A stretch of DNA of 64,000 nt. Source: Lachnospiraceae bacterium. GTDB lineage: Bacteria; Bacillota; Clostridia; Lachnospirales; Lachnospiraceae. Location of the stretch: NCBI GenBank assembly GCA_017540355.1, contig JAFYBE010000118.1:1-64000 (forward strand), given 5' to 3'. This document shows, in pieces, positions 53,221 through 63,385 of the stretch. How positions within the stretch are numbered: position 1 is the first letter of the stretch; the number at the start of each line of letters is the position of its first letter. The notes beneath the pieces were generated by a model. That model saw only the letters and a list, made by a program, of their open reading frames with translations. It did no database searches and was not told where the DNA came from. Both the position numbers and the translations under genes were made by a program.

Positions 53221-54756
53221 TTACTCTTCAATCTCTGCGGATTTTTCAATCGCTGTCATCACGGCCTTAGCCTTATTGATACATTCCTCGTATTCTTTCT
53301 CGGGTACCGAGTCCGCTACTATGCCGGCGCCTGAACGAACAAAGACTCTTCCGTTTTTCTTAAATGCGATTCTTATGGCGATACATGTATCCAGATTTCC
53401 CATGAAATCAATGTATCCTATGGCTCCGCCATATATTCCGCGCTTGTTGTTCTCAAGTTCATTTATGATTTCGCAGGCCCTTATCTTGGGAGCTCCCGAC
53501 AGCGTACCCGCCGGCAGAATCGAATCTATGGCATCCAGCTGACTCAATCCTCTTCGAAGCTTTCCTCTTACCGTCGACCCTATATGCATAACATGTGAAA
53601 AGCGCTCGATCGACATATATTTTTCAACCTCAACCGATCCGAACTCACTGATACGACCTATATCGTTCCTGCCTAAGTCAACCAGCATATTGTGCTCCGC
53701 ACGTTCTTTTTCATCAGCCAGAAGTTCCTCTTCCAAAGCCTTGTCTTCGGCATCATCCGCTCCTCTTTTTCTGGTACCCGCAAGCGGGAATGTCTTAAGC
53801 ACACCGTCCTTAAGCTTAACCAGAGTCTCGGGCGAAGCACCCGCTACCTCTATATCGTCTCCCGAAAAATAGAACATATAAGGCGAGGGATTGATTGTTC
53901 TTAATGCTCTGTATGTATCGAAAAGACTTCCTTCAAAATCAGCTTCGAGTCTGTTGCTTAATACAACCTGGAATATGTCTCCTTCGAATATATACTGCTT
54001 TGCTTTTTTGACCATCTTACAGAAGTGTTCTTTATCAAACAAAGCTCTGTAATCTGACGTCAGTCTGCCTCTCTCAATCTTGGCCTCTTCACCGTTTAAT
54101 ATAATGTCCGCTATCCTGTCTATATCTTCAACGGCTTTTTTATAGTTGTTCTCAATCATGGCCACATCGGGCTTGAAATCCTTTGTGCCTCTTAAAAGCA
54201 TTGCCTGTCTGTCGGCTATGTTGACGTTGGCGATTATGACTATCTTCTGCTTGACCGAATCAAATGCTATAACCTTGTCAAAGAGCATCAGATCCGCATC
54301 TTTGAAGTGCTCCTCATCGCTTGCGTCAAGGTTAAGTGTCGGCTCGCTGTACTTGATGTAATCATACGAAAAATATCCTACAAGGCCACCCGTGAATGCC
54401 GGAAAATCGTCAAGCTTCGGACTTCTGTATTCCTTTATGATATCCTTTATGTACTCGGCCGGATGTCTGACTTTCATGTCATCGACAACACTTCCGTCAT
54501 CCTTGGTTACCTTAAGCTCGCCGTTTAAACATGTGATACACATTCTGGGATTGAATCCGAGGAATGTATATCTTCCCCAGTTTTCCTGATTCTCCACGCT
54601 CTCAAGCATAAAGACATGATCACTCACGTTTTTAAGACGCTTAAGCGCAAGCATCGGCGTACACATATCGGATAATATCTCTCTCTTGACCGGTATATAG
54701 TTATATTCATTCGCATAGCTTACCGCTTCGCTTACATCGGGTACATATTTTTTCAT
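53221..54756 (-). CDS. trpE: Anthranilate synthase component I
   Basis: A 511-aa chorismate-binding enzyme. Typical segments are VLSNRLEADFEG, SPYMFYFSGDDIEVAGASPE, FPLAGTRKRGADDAEDKALE and LPAGTLSGAPKIRACEII, all with the catalytic and magnesium-binding residues. It makes anthranilate from chorismate with TrpG. The N-terminal part holds the regulatory tryptophan site region, with LES in FMLESVENQENWGRYTFLG. It follows trpD by 38 bases. Confidence 0.93.
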   Translation of the reverse strand: MKKYVPDVSEAVSYANEYNYIPVKREILSDMCTPMLALKRLKNVSDHVFMLESVENQENWGRYTFLGFNPRMCITCLNGELKVTKDDGSVVDDMKVRHPAEYIKDIIKEYRSPKLDDFPAFTGGLVGYFSYDYIKYSEPTLNLDASDEEHFKDADLMLFDKVIAFDSVKQKIVIIANVNIADRQAMLLRGTKDFKPDVAMIENNYKKAVEDIDRIADIILNGEEAKIERGRLTSDYRALFDKEHFCKMVKKAKQYIFEGDIFQVVLSNRLEADFEGSLFDTYRALRTINPSPYMFYFSGDDIEVAGASPETLVKLKDGVLKTFPLAGTRKRGADDAEDKALEEELLADEKERAEHNMLVDLGRNDIGRISEFGSVEVEKYMSIERFSHVMHIGSTVRGKLRRGLSQLDAIDSILPAGTLSGAPKIRACEIINELENNKRGIYGGAIGYIDFMGNLDTCIAIRIAFKKNGRVFVRSGAGIVADSVPEKEYEECINKAKAVMTAIEKSAEIEE

Positions 54757-54794
54757 TCCGACACCTGTTCCTTTCCGCTCATGGGTTTTGTAAC

Positions 54795-55817
54795 TTAATT
54801 GTTGGATTCTTTTATGAATGCCTCCAACGCTTCATAAGCCTTTCCTTCATCAATAAGCTTTGCCGCAAGCTTAACTCCCTCATCAAGACTTGTTGCCTTC
54901 TCACCGATATAGAGTGCTGCACCCGCATTCATCAATACGGTATCTCTCATCGGACCGTGCAGCTTACCGCTCAAGACGTCTTTTGTAATCTGTGCGTTCT
55001 CTTCGGGTGTACCGCCTTTTAAGTCTTCTGCCTTGCATCTTTTAAGTCCGAACTGTTCGGGTGTTATCTCATAATTCTTATATTCTCCGTTATTGAATTC
55101 GCAAACCTTTGTGGGACCTACCGCTGTTATCTCATCAAGTTTCTCCATGCCGTATACGACCATTCCGTTCTTTATTCCGAGGCCGTACAATACCTTTGCA
55201 AGGGGCTCGACAAGTGCCTCGTCATATACGCCCAGAAGTTGTCTTTTCGGATGAACGGGGTTTGTAAGGGGTCCCAATATATTAAACACCGTTCTGAAAC
55301 CGAGTTCCTTACGGATGGCACCCACATACTTCATTGATGTGTGATACTTCTGTGCAAAGAAGAAGCAGAAACCCGTCTTTTCAAGCAATGTGACACACTT
55401 GTCAGGTTCTAATGCGATGTTCGCTCCAAGTGCTTCAAGGCAATCGGCCGTACCTGACTTTGATGATGCCGCTCTGTTACCGTGCTTTGCAACCTTCATT
55501 CCGGCAGCAGCCGCAACAAATGCTGAAGTTGTTGAGATATTGAAGCTTCCTGCATTGTCTCCGCCGGTTCCTACTATCTCAAATGTATCCATATCTCCTG
55601 CATCAACCGCGAGTGCATGTTCTCTCATCGCCTTTGCACATCCCAAGATTTCGTCTATGGTCTCCGCTCTGGTGTTCTTTGTCGTAAGTGCCGCAAGAAA
55701 AGCTGCGTTCTGAGTGGGAGTGGTCTCTCCGTTCATTATCTCGTTCATTACGACATAGGCCTCGTCAAAAGTAAGGTCACCCTTGTTTACAATCTTTACT
55801 ATCGCTTCTTTAATCAT
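54795..55817 (-). CDS. trpD: Anthranilate phosphoribosyltransferase
   Basis: A 340-aa enzyme that attaches anthranilate to phosphoribosyl pyrophosphate. The PRPP-binding loop is [14 protein letters not shown] near residue 80; [21 protein letters not shown] and [17 protein letters not shown] are typical. The length is normal. AAGGAGGG precedes the ATG. It is stand-alone and not fused to TrpG. It follows trpA by 31 bases. Confidence 0.94.
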   Translation of the reverse strand: MIKEAIVKIVNKGDLTFDEAYVVMNEIMNGETTPTQNAAFLAALTTKNTRAETIDEILGCAKAMREHALAVDAGDMDTFEIVGTGGDNAGSFNISTTSAFVAAAAGMKVAKHGNRAASSKSGTADCLEALGANIALEPDKCVTLLEKTGFCFFFAQKYHTSMKYVGAIRKELGFRTVFNILGPLTNPVHPKRQLLGVYDEALVEPLAKVLYGLGIKNGMVVYGMEKLDEITAVGPTKVCEFNNGEYKNYEITPEQFGLKRCKAEDLKGGTPEENAQITKDVLSGKLHGPMRDTVLMNAGAALYIGEKATSLDEGVKLAAKLIDEGKAYEALEAFIKESNN

Positions 55818-55848
55818 TTTATTTCCCTCCTTAGACTACTGTTTATTT

Positions 55849-56649
55849 CTATATACTGTTCATTTCTTTTTTGAATGTGCCTGCATATTCGGCAGCGGCT
55901 TTCGAATCAAATCCCGCTTCCCTTAAAAGATTAATAAAGTGGGTTCCAACAATCGCGCCGTCTATGCAATCCTTCATGGGTTCAACATCAGCTGCGGTTC
56001 TTATTCCGAATCCCATCATAACGGGTATCTTTGATACGGACTTTACGGACTTAAGATAATCCGTTACGTCTTTATGATAGGTTCCGCCCTGTCCGGTTAC
56101 GCCCATCGCCGATACGCAGTATACAAATCCCTTTGCATCTGCAAGAATCTGCGGTATTCTGTCTGCCGATATCGGAGATACAAGCTGGATAAGTATCGTC
56201 GCATTGTCCGTTGCACTTAGTGCGTCCTTAAGCGCATCCTGTTCCTCAAAAGGAAGATCCGGCACTATCAGTCCGTCAACTCCCGCGCTCTTACACCTCC
56301 CGGCAAATTCATTCAATCCGAAATTCACTATGGTGTTGTAATACATCATAAATACTATCGGCTGAGTGCTTCCCTCGCTTCTTAACTCATCCATAAGTTC
56401 GAAAGTCTTTTTAAGGGTCGCTCCGTTTAATATTGCCTCGTAAGATGCCTGCTGTATTACGGGTCCGTCCGCCGTGGGATCAGAAAACGGAATACCTAAC
56501 TCTATGACATCCGTTATACCCTCCTGTGCCTTGATTATGGCCTTGGTTGCCGCATAATCGGGAAGTCCTGCCGTAATGTATGTTATAAAAGCTTTCTTGC
56601 CTTCATCCTGCAGTTTCTTCATCTGCAGTTCTATTCTGTTATCGCTCAT
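55849..56649 (-). CDS. trpA: Tryptophan synthase alpha subunit
   Basis: About 266 aa. The barrel carries FITYITAGLPDYAAT, the catalytic Glu in VIELGIPFSDPTADGPVIQ, and GLIVPDLPFEE with the second catalytic Asp; the C-terminal GFGIRTAADVEPM binds phosphate. It converts indole-glycerol phosphate to indole. A frame starting at 56694 exists, but AAAGGAACAAT directly precedes the ATG at 56649, where the conserved protein begins. It follows trpB by about 50 bases. Confidence 0.92.
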   Translation of the reverse strand: MSDNRIELQMKKLQDEGKKAFITYITAGLPDYAATKAIIKAQEGITDVIELGIPFSDPTADGPVIQQASYEAILNGATLKKTFELMDELRSEGSTQPIVFMMYYNTIVNFGLNEFAGRCKSAGVDGLIVPDLPFEEQDALKDALSATDNATILIQLVSPISADRIPQILADAKGFVYCVSAMGVTGQGGTYHKDVTDYLKSVKSVSKIPVMMGFGIRTAADVEPMKDCIDGAIVGTHFINLLREAGFDSKAAAEYAGTFKKEMNSI

Positions 56650-56700
56650 ATTGTTCCTTTCCGTGTCATTTATGCATATATTGCTTCGTGTCACTGCTTA

Positions 56701-57897
56701 CTAATTCAGATATCCCTTACCGGCAAGATAATCGGATATAGTGTTGACATCCTTATCGCCTCTTCCCGATAAACATATGATCATCGACTGATCCTTTGTC
56801 ATCTCTTTTGCCTTCTTGAATGCATAAGCCATCGCATGTGCACTTTCTATTGCAGGTATGATACCCTCAAGTCTTGTAAGTTCCATGAGCGCATCCATCG
56901 CTTCCGAATCCGTAATCGGCACGTATTTTGCTCTACCCGTATCATGCAGATAAGCATGCTCGGGACCGACACCGGGATAATCAAGTCCTGCGGATATTGA
57001 ATGAGCCAGCTGAATATTGCCGTCCTCATCCTGTAAAAGATATGATCTGGTTCCGTGGAGTACACCCGGTCTTCCCTTAGCCATTGATGCCGCATGTTCA
57101 TCGGTATCGATTCCTTTTCCCGCAGCTTCAACGCCTATGAGTTCTACCGAAGGCTCGTCTATAAAGTCGGCAAACATTCCTATCGAATTTGATCCGCCTC
57201 CTACACATGCCATTACCACATCGGGAAGTCTTCCTTCAGCTTCCATATGCTGCTTCTTGGCCTCACGGCTTATGATTGACTGGAATTCCTTTACCATCTT
57301 TGGATAGGGATAGGGTCCTATTGCCGAACCGATGATATAGAATGTGTCTTCGGCTGTCTTGGCCCATGTTCTTATTGCCTCATTTGTTGCATCCTTAAGG
57401 GTATTGCTTCCGGAACGGACGCTTTCAACCTTTGCGCCCAGCATCTCCATTCTCATAACGTTAAGGGCCTGACGCTTTACGTCTTCCTCACCCATATATA
57501 CCGTGCATTCCATTCCGAACAAAGCTGCACCCGTAGCCGTAGCCACACCGTGCTGACCCGCACCGGTTTCGGCGATGACTTTGGTCTTTCCCATGCGCTT
57601 TGCCAAAAGGATCTGCCCCATGACATTGTTGATCTTATGCGCACCGGTATGATTTAAGTCTTCACGCTTAAGATATATCTTTGTTCCGTACTTTTCGGAC
57701 AGTCTCTCCGCAAAATATAAAGGAGTCTCTCTTCCGACATACTGCTTAAGATAATAGTTATACTGTCTTATGAATTCGGGATCCTTTATGGCTTCCTCAA
57801 ATGCCTTGTCTATCTCATCAAGTACATTCATTAACGATTCCGCCACATACTGTCCGCCGTATTCTCCGTAATATGCTTTCTTGTTCATACGTTCCAT
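56701..57897 (-). CDS. trpB: Tryptophan synthase beta subunit
   Basis: A 398-aa PLP enzyme. The PLP lysine is in [14 protein letters not shown] near residue 90, the Glu in [12 protein letters not shown], and the glycine-rich loop [12 protein letters not shown]. It joins indole and serine. The start is at 57897 or, three codons in, at 57888; the clear AAGGAGAG site lies 22 bases upstream of the first, separated from it by a hairpin-forming TACCCG-ATA-CGGGTA (57902-57916). Confidence 0.94.
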   Translation of the reverse strand: MERMNKKAYYGEYGGQYVAESLMNVLDEIDKAFEEAIKDPEFIRQYNYYLKQYVGRETPLYFAERLSEKYGTKIYLKREDLNHTGAHKINNVMGQILLAKRMGKTKVIAETGAGQHGVATATGAALFGMECTVYMGEEDVKRQALNVMRMEMLGAKVESVRSGSNTLKDATNEAIRTWAKTAEDTFYIIGSAIGPYPYPKMVKEFQSIISREAKKQHMEAEGRLPDVVMACVGGGSNSIGMFADFIDEPSVELIGVEAAGKGIDTDEHAASMAKGRPGVLHGTRSYLLQDEDGNIQLAHSISAGLDYPGVGPEHAYLHDTGRAKYVPITDSEAMDALMELTRLEGIIPAIESAHAMAYAFKKAKEMTKDQSMIICLSGRGDKDVNTISDYLAGKGYLN

Positions 57898-57941
57898 GAT
57901 ATACCCGTATCGGGTACATCTCTCCTTTCTGTGTTAACTGA

Positions 57942-58640
57942 CTATATGTCTGCTTTTCTTACTTCATTTACAAACTCAAATATCCTGTCACGTGACTTTC
58001 CGCTTTCATCTTCAACGCCCGAACTGACATCCACAGCATCAGGTGAAAAAAGCTCGATTCCTTTGGTTACATTGTCCGGATTAAGTCCGCCTGCCAGGAT
58101 GAACAGTCTGTTCTGCAAAAGCCTCTGTACCGAATCATCCGGCGGTGACTGTGCTCCGGCTTTAAGCATCCTTCTGCTTTTTCTGTATCCGAGGATATCG
58201 CTTATCTTCCAGTCAAATGTCTTACCGCTTCCGTAGTTTGCCGCATCCGCCACGATACCTTCTATCTTATCCGTAAGTTCTTTCGGAAAACCGGCCAAAT
58301 ACTCCGCCGTTTTTTCTATCTCCGTTAATGTCGATATATTGCATGCATACCATATCGGGATTTTTGTTTTTGTAAGGACTTCTTCGCTTAACGACTTATG
58401 AACCTGCAATATATCAAAGCCGAGTTCTTCGATCTTATAAACAAGTTCCGGATCCGGGCTTACGGTAACCGCAACCTTCTTTATACCCGGTTCAAGCGCC
58501 TTTAGCACTTCCTTCGCGCTCTCAAATGTTACGTTGCGCTTGCTTTGTTCATAGAATACGCATCCCGCATAGTCCGCCTTGGCCTCATTAATATATCCGG
58601 CTTCTTTCGCTGTCCTGATACCGCATATTTTTATCTTCAT
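57942..58640 (-). CDS. trpF: Phosphoribosylanthranilate isomerase
   Basis: About 232 aa. The N-terminus MKIKICGIRTAKEAGY contains the catalytic cysteine, and the C-terminal ILAGGLNPDNVTKGI with DAVDVSSGVEDESGKS binds the phosphate. It performs the Amadori rearrangement in the pathway. A longer frame starts at 58652, but GGAAGAG precedes the ATG at 58640, which overlaps the trpC stop as ATGA, so coupling supports 58640. Confidence 0.93.
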   Translation of the reverse strand: MKIKICGIRTAKEAGYINEAKADYAGCVFYEQSKRNVTFESAKEVLKALEPGIKKVAVTVSPDPELVYKIEELGFDILQVHKSLSEEVLTKTKIPIWYACNISTLTEIEKTAEYLAGFPKELTDKIEGIVADAANYGSGKTFDWKISDILGYRKSRRMLKAGAQSPPDDSVQRLLQNRLFILAGGLNPDNVTKGIELFSPDAVDVSSGVEDESGKSRDRIFEFVNEVRKADI

Positions 58641-59443
58641 AGACTCTTCCATTTCTTCGCAAGTCCTTTCGGATCATCGGATTCCATGAATGCTCTTCCG
58701 ATTAAGAAGGCATCGACTCCTACGTCTTTTAAGAACCTGACATCACTGTCATCTGTTATACCGCTCTCCGCAACGTATATCTTGTCATCCGGAATGTATA
58801 TTTTAAGTCTCTCGGTATTTTTGATTGATATTGAGAAATCTCTTAAATCTCTGTTGTTGACGCCGATTATTCTCGGATCGATCTTAAGCGCTCTTTCTAT
58901 CTCTTCTTCATTGTGTGTCTCAACAAGTACATCCAGCCTTAATTCCCTTGCCAAAGAATAGAAATCCTTCATCTGCGCGTCATCCAGAATGGCCGTTATA
59001 AGCAGAACCGCATCGGCTCCTATTGCCCTTGCTTCATAGAACTGATACTCATCTATCATGAAGTCTTTCCTTATGATCGGGAGTACGGATTTGCTTCTTA
59101 TCTGCTTAAGGTAATCCGTATTGCCCAAGAAGTGATCTTCTTCAGTAAGACAGCTTATCGCATCTACCGAAGCGTTATACTCATCTATTCTCTTTATAAG
59201 GTCTATCTTCTCATCTATCTTGCCTAGGCTCGGAGATGCTTTCTTAAACTCTCCGATTATCGATATTCCGTCCTTTGCAAGTGCGTTATAAAAGCTGTTT
59301 TCTCTTTCTTTTAAGCCTTCGCTTTTACCGATCTCATCAGCAAGCTTTATCATCTCCTCAGATGATATCCTGTTCTTATGTTCCTTAAGTCTTACCTTCT
59401 TATCTTCTACGATCTTATCAAGTACTGTGCCTGTTATATTCAT
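58637..59443 (-). CDS. trpC: Indole-3-glycerol phosphate synthase
   Basis: A 268-aa barrel enzyme. ISIIGEFKKASPSLGKID, the catalytic lysines in SVLPIIRKDFMIDEYQ, IIGVNNRDLRDFSI and VAESGITDDSDV are all intact. It closes the indole ring. TCGGAGGTTTTAG precedes the ATG. It is the first gene of the operon, immediately downstream of the T-box. Confidence 0.94.
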   Translation of the reverse strand: MNITGTVLDKIVEDKKVRLKEHKNRISSEEMIKLADEIGKSEGLKERENSFYNALAKDGISIIGEFKKASPSLGKIDEKIDLIKRIDEYNASVDAISCLTEEDHFLGNTDYLKQIRSKSVLPIIRKDFMIDEYQFYEARAIGADAVLLITAILDDAQMKDFYSLARELRLDVLVETHNEEEIERALKIDPRIIGVNNRDLRDFSISIKNTERLKIYIPDDKIYVAESGITDDSDVRFLKDVGVDAFLIGRAFMESDDPKGLAKKWKSL

Positions 59444-59460
59444 CTAAAACCTCCGAAAAA

Positions 59461-59508
59461 CAAAAAACCTGTTCCGACAATAAGTCTTAACTTACTGTCG
59501 GGACAGGT
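59461..59508 (-). terminator. Regulated terminator of the trp T-box
   Basis: ACCTGTTCCGACAATAAGT (59467 onward) pairs with ACTTACTGTCGGGACAGGT ending at 59508, with one mismatch, and on the minus strand is followed by TTTTTTG, 18 bases before the trpC start region. Confidence 0.88.
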
Positions 59509-59805
59509 AAAAATTCTTCCTGCGGTGCCACCCGGCTTGACGCTTCGCGTCCACTCATCGCATACCCCGGTATGACCTTCCTTCTGTTAGGATATCCCTA
59601 TATCAATAACATACCATCATATGCCGGACCTTATAACGGCGGTCCCTCCCGTCTCACATACTCTGTACTTAACGTACATTTCCGCTTGCCCTCGAAAGTC
59701 CATTCATCCTTGTATTCATTGCTGCAATCACACCGTCTGCAACTCTCTCATAATGAAGAGGCAAGGCCTACTACTCTTTCTCAACGGTTTGTTCTCTGTT
59801 CGATT
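59461..59805 (-). ncRNA. Tryptophan T-box leader of the trp operon
   Basis: The minus-strand leader shows the T-box core GGGTGGCACCGC (about 59521-59535), whose TGGC bulge would pair with the tRNA end carrying discriminator G, as in tRNA-Trp. Stem I contains AGAGTAGTAGG and, in the specifier loop, GAATGGACTTTCGAGG; the codon is TGG (59700-59702), matching tryptophan. A terminator stem follows (59467-59508). Uncharged tRNA-Trp should favour the antiterminator and switch the operon on. This accounts for the whole gap between trpC and the EAL gene. Confidence 0.93.
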
Positions 59806-59811
59806 AATATG

Positions 59812-59840
59812 TTTATATCATACACTCAAATGAGTGTCAA
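59812..59840 (-). promoter_or_regulatory. trp operon promoter with embedded palindrome
   Basis: On the minus strand consensus TTGACA (59835-59840), 17 bases, TATAAA (59812-59817). The spacer and part of the -35 are an inverted repeat ACACTCA-AA-TGAGTGT (59822-59837), a likely operator for a repressor. Confidence 0.75.
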
Positions 59841-59857
59841 CCGATTTTTCACAACAT

Positions 59858-61651
59858 TTAAAGATACTTTTCTTCGTACTCTTTAAGCGGTATCGGCTTA
59901 CTGTAATAATATCCCTGAATCACCTCACAGCCCAGTTCGCGCAGTCTGTCGACCTGGCGCTTTTGTTCCGCGCCCTCCGCTAAGCATGTGAATTTTAATT
60001 CTTTTGCAAGAGATATGATATGTCTTATAACTACTATATCCTTCTCACTTTCATCCTCGGTTCCGACTCTGTCCACGAAACTCTTGTCTATCTTAAGTGT
60101 ATCAAGAGGCATCTCGGTAAGCAGCGACAATGACGAATATCCCGTTCCAAAGTCATCCATCGATATTGCAAAACCGTTCTGTCTGAGTTCCCTAAGCACC
60201 TCAAGCATATGATCTTTGTCATCATATGTCGCACTCTCTGTAAGCTCAAAATCTATAAGGCTGTGATCCACACCGTACGAATCAACAATTCCCTTAAGGT
60301 GTTCTATCAGATGGACATCATAGAGGCGGTTCCTTGAGAGATTCACTGATATCGGATGAAGCGCTTTACCTTCCTTCTTCCACTTAGCAAAGGCTTCGCA
60401 CACCTTCTTAAGCACAATGTCATCAACCTTGCCTATCGAACCGTCTTTTTCAAAAAACGGAATAAATCGATAGGGCGGAAGGAACTGCTTTCCCTTGTAA
60501 TTCCATCTTATAAGTGCCTCGGCACCTTTAATCTTCTCACGTGCAATATCAAACTTGGGCTGCAGATAGACCATGAATTCATCGTTCTCTATTGCCGTAT
60601 CCATATAGGCCTTAATGTAATTGCCCCAAAGGATATCATCGTGCATCTCATCGGTATAGACGACTATATCCGTTCTGTTATGACCCGTTCCCAAAGCCTG
60701 TGCAAGCTTTCCGGCATCTGCCACACGGTTGCCTGCAAACATCGCTCTCTGCATGGGTACGATACCGCATCTGTAATAGATCCTGTAACTCGGATCCTCC
60801 ATAAGACGCGATAACTTATCAAAGAATGCCTCAAGTTTTTCTATCGTTTCTTCTATCGGCATATCCTTAATTAACATCGCGAAATTGTCATTATGACATC
60901 TTGCACTGGTATAAATAAAATCTGCCTCGTTCATTGCCTTAACAATATTCAACAGCACGTTATTGGCCGCTATGTGACCGTACACTTCATTGATAACACG
61001 GAATTCCTTGATATCGAAATGTGCAAAAGCATAATCATTTATACCCGCATCCTGCGGAATCTCCAAAAAGGGGACAAGATGATTCCAGTTAAAATGACCC
61101 GTTATCGGATCGAACAGTGCCATCTTATATAACTGTTCTTTGCTAAATTCATCTACTTTCTCATTAATGATGCATATTGCTCTGTCCGAATCCAGATTTG
61201 CTTCATACAGTATCCTTATTTTGCCGCCTCGCGCAAAGACGCTAAAGATATCCGGATTGTCCATTATGGAGAGGTCACTGAAAACCCTGTGCGCATCATC
61301 ATTGGCAGCTATCTTTTTAAATATCTCCCTTATGGAATCGGCATCCGCATCATAGTCATTATCAATCTCTATAGAGTAAAAAAATGCTTCATTAAGAACT
61401 ACAGACTCAAGATAATCAGGATAATCTATCCTCTCATCATCCGGTCTGTATTCTATGCCTATAACCGGTTTACCGAGTGAAGAAAGATAAAATATGCCCG
61501 GGTAGTCATAAGTGCCGAAGGCTCCGGAAAGCTTATCCATATCTTTCGGCATTTCTCCGGCATACAGAGTCTTAACCTCTTCTTTATCAGTTTCTCTGTA
61601 ATACAGTATTCTTTCAGGCTTATAAAGCTGATTCAGTTTGTTGATAAACAT
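59858..61651 (-). CDS. c-di-GMP phosphodiesterase (degenerate GGDEF plus EAL)
   Basis: A 597-aa soluble protein. Residues about 1-180 form an unidentified sensory region, 190-330 a GGDEF-type domain with NDNFAML where GGDEF is expected (inactive), and 345-590 an EAL domain with GAEALIRWN, VNLSRNRLYD, DFELTES, DDFGTGYSSLS, LKIDKSF, LAEGAE and VIQGYYYSKPI, so the metal and catalytic residues are present. It should hydrolyse c-di-GMP. GGGGGAGGTG precedes the ATG. It begins 15 bases after the HD-GYP gene, so the two phosphodiesterases are cotranscribed. Confidence 0.88.
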   Translation of the reverse strand: MFINKLNQLYKPERILYYRETDKEEVKTLYAGEMPKDMDKLSGAFGTYDYPGIFYLSSLGKPVIGIEYRPDDERIDYPDYLESVVLNEAFFYSIEIDNDYDADADSIREIFKKIAANDDAHRVFSDLSIMDNPDIFSVFARGGKIRILYEANLDSDRAICIINEKVDEFSKEQLYKMALFDPITGHFNWNHLVPFLEIPQDAGINDYAFAHFDIKEFRVINEVYGHIAANNVLLNIVKAMNEADFIYTSARCHNDNFAMLIKDMPIEETIEKLEAFFDKLSRLMEDPSYRIYYRCGIVPMQRAMFAGNRVADAGKLAQALGTGHNRTDIVVYTDEMHDDILWGNYIKAYMDTAIENDEFMVYLQPKFDIAREKIKGAEALIRWNYKGKQFLPPYRFIPFFEKDGSIGKVDDIVLKKVCEAFAKWKKEGKALHPISVNLSRNRLYDVHLIEHLKGIVDSYGVDHSLIDFELTESATYDDKDHMLEVLRELRQNGFAISMDDFGTGYSSLSLLTEMPLDTLKIDKSFVDRVGTEDESEKDIVVIRHIISLAKELKFTCLAEGAEQKRQVDRLRELGCEVIQGYYYSKPIPLKEYEEKYL

Positions 61652-61666
61652 ATATGCACCTCCCCC

Positions 61667-63370
61667 TTATGCAGGTGTTTCTTCAAGCGAACTGTAATAC
61701 TCCTCAAGTTTTGGTCTTGCGCTTTCATAGTAAGGACGCAGTTTTTCGTCAAAGTGCTTGCCCATACCGTCCATTATTATCGCATCAGCCTGTTCAAAAG
61801 ACATGCTGTCCTTATATACGCGCTTGCTGACCAGAGCATCATATACATCGGCTATCGCCATTATTCTGGCCTCAAGCGGAATTGTATCTCCCTTAAGTCC
61901 CTCGGGATAACCCGAGCCGTCAAAGCGCTCATGGTGATAATGCGCAACATTCTCGGCGATAAGATGGAAGTATGCATCATCCGTGTCCTTAAGTACCTCA
62001 TGCACGATTCTTGCTCCCTCGGCAGCATGCTTCTTCATCTCTTCAAATTCTTCCGGTGTGAACTTTCCCGGCTTACGCAAAATGGCATCATCAACCGCAA
62101 TCTTTCCGAGGTCGTGCATCGGCGCAGCCTTTATTACGTTTTTATAAAACTCTTCGGAGAGATTGAATCGGTTGTCCTTCTTCATCTCATCAACTATCAT
62201 GCTGACACAGTCGGCGGTACGTCTTATATGGCCGCCCGTGGAATTGTCTCTGCTTTCAACCATTATGGCCATATCCAGGATGAGTCTGTTGCTCATCTCA
62301 CGGATATGTGAGGTCTTCTCTTCCACTTCCTTCTGAAGACTTGAATTGTAGTTGTCCAAAAGAGCGATATATTCCTGGTTCTTGGTATCGTCCGTTATAA
62401 GGAACTGATATCCCATCATTCTGTTACCGTTAAACAGATAATTGATATCTACCAGATAGGTCTTGCTTCCCCTCTTAAGATAAAACTTGTCATCCGTTTC
62501 GTCCGCCCTGAATGTCTCGATCCACGGAATAAGGATATCTTTCAGCTCCTCATATTTTTCAACGGGCGTATCAACCTTGATATCAAACAGTACGGGAATT
62601 ATGTCCTTAGCCGTCTTATTGCTTCCGAGATATCTGTGCTTGAAATCCAGCGATATGATGCCTGTCTCTCCGGCCTGTACGATGGAATCAATCGCCGAAT
62701 CCGTAACATCATATACACAGATCTTACGCGCGATAAGAAGGAACATAACCTGACTCAAAATATATGTAAAAGGGGTCAGTTCTATCTTATCGGTTATAGC
62801 ACGTCCCAAGAAGTATCCCAAAACAGATATGATCTCCGCTATGAGCAAAAAGGCAATAATAATGTTGGGAACTTCCATCTTCTCAAAATAGCTGTATATT
62901 ATGGTAGCTATGCTGACAATAAAGTAGCCTATGATAATTGCCAAGAACACTCCGTGCATCGGGCCGTATTCCTTGATAATCCTGTGTCCGTCCGGAAGAG
63001 CCACATAGGATGCACTCTTATAGAATATTGGCAAAAAACCTATCGAAAATACCGTCAGGTAGATAAAAGTAGACAGACCGATCAACGACACGGAAAGCCG
63101 TTTGCTGTACTTTATACCGCAGATATTGAATATGCTTAAAAGAACAAACAAAAGCAGGTAACTGCCGCCTATGTATATGATCTTCGTTCCGTTTAGCGAA
63201 GCCTCAAGCGTCTCGGCAGAAGCCTCAAGCACATAACCGATAAGCGCAATCGGTATGACCAAATATATAAGTGTCAGATACACGCTGAAATGCTTATGCC
63301 ATAAAAGAGCATATGTAAGCGTCAGTACAAGCGATATTAAAAACAAAACCAGATAGATGCCCAATGCCAT
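61667..63370 (-). CDS. Membrane HD-GYP phosphodiesterase
   Basis: A 567-aa protein with a seven-helix N-terminal sensor domain of the histidine-kinase 7TM type (residues 1-215), a PAS-like segment (GIISLDFKHRYLGSNKTA), a coiled coil, and a C-terminal HD-GYP domain: RDNSTGGHIRRTADCV, MHDLGKIAVDDAILRKPG, HAAEGARIV and FDGSGYPEGL. It should degrade c-di-GMP, or a related signal, in response to a membrane cue. The weak GGGAAAG site precedes the ATG. Confidence 0.88.
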   Translation of the reverse strand: MALGIYLVLFLISLVLTLTYALLWHKHFSVYLTLIYLVIPIALIGYVLEASAETLEASLNGTKIIYIGGSYLLLFVLLSIFNICGIKYSKRLSVSLIGLSTFIYLTVFSIGFLPIFYKSASYVALPDGHRIIKEYGPMHGVFLAIIIGYFIVSIATIIYSYFEKMEVPNIIIAFLLIAEIISVLGYFLGRAITDKIELTPFTYILSQVMFLLIARKICVYDVTDSAIDSIVQAGETGIISLDFKHRYLGSNKTAKDIIPVLFDIKVDTPVEKYEELKDILIPWIETFRADETDDKFYLKRGSKTYLVDINYLFNGNRMMGYQFLITDDTKNQEYIALLDNYNSSLQKEVEEKTSHIREMSNRLILDMAIMVESRDNSTGGHIRRTADCVSMIVDEMKKDNRFNLSEEFYKNVIKAAPMHDLGKIAVDDAILRKPGKFTPEEFEEMKKHAAEGARIVHEVLKDTDDAYFHLIAENVAHYHHERFDGSGYPEGLKGDTIPLEARIMAIADVYDALVSKRVYKDSMSFEQADAIIMDGMGKHFDEKLRPYYESARPKLEEYYSSLEETPA

Positions 63371-63385
63371 TATTCTTTCCCGTCA

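Noticed and set aside
55849..56694. Longer trpA start at 56694
   Set aside because: The ribosome binding site AAAGGAA is just before the ATG at 56649, where the conserved protein begins.
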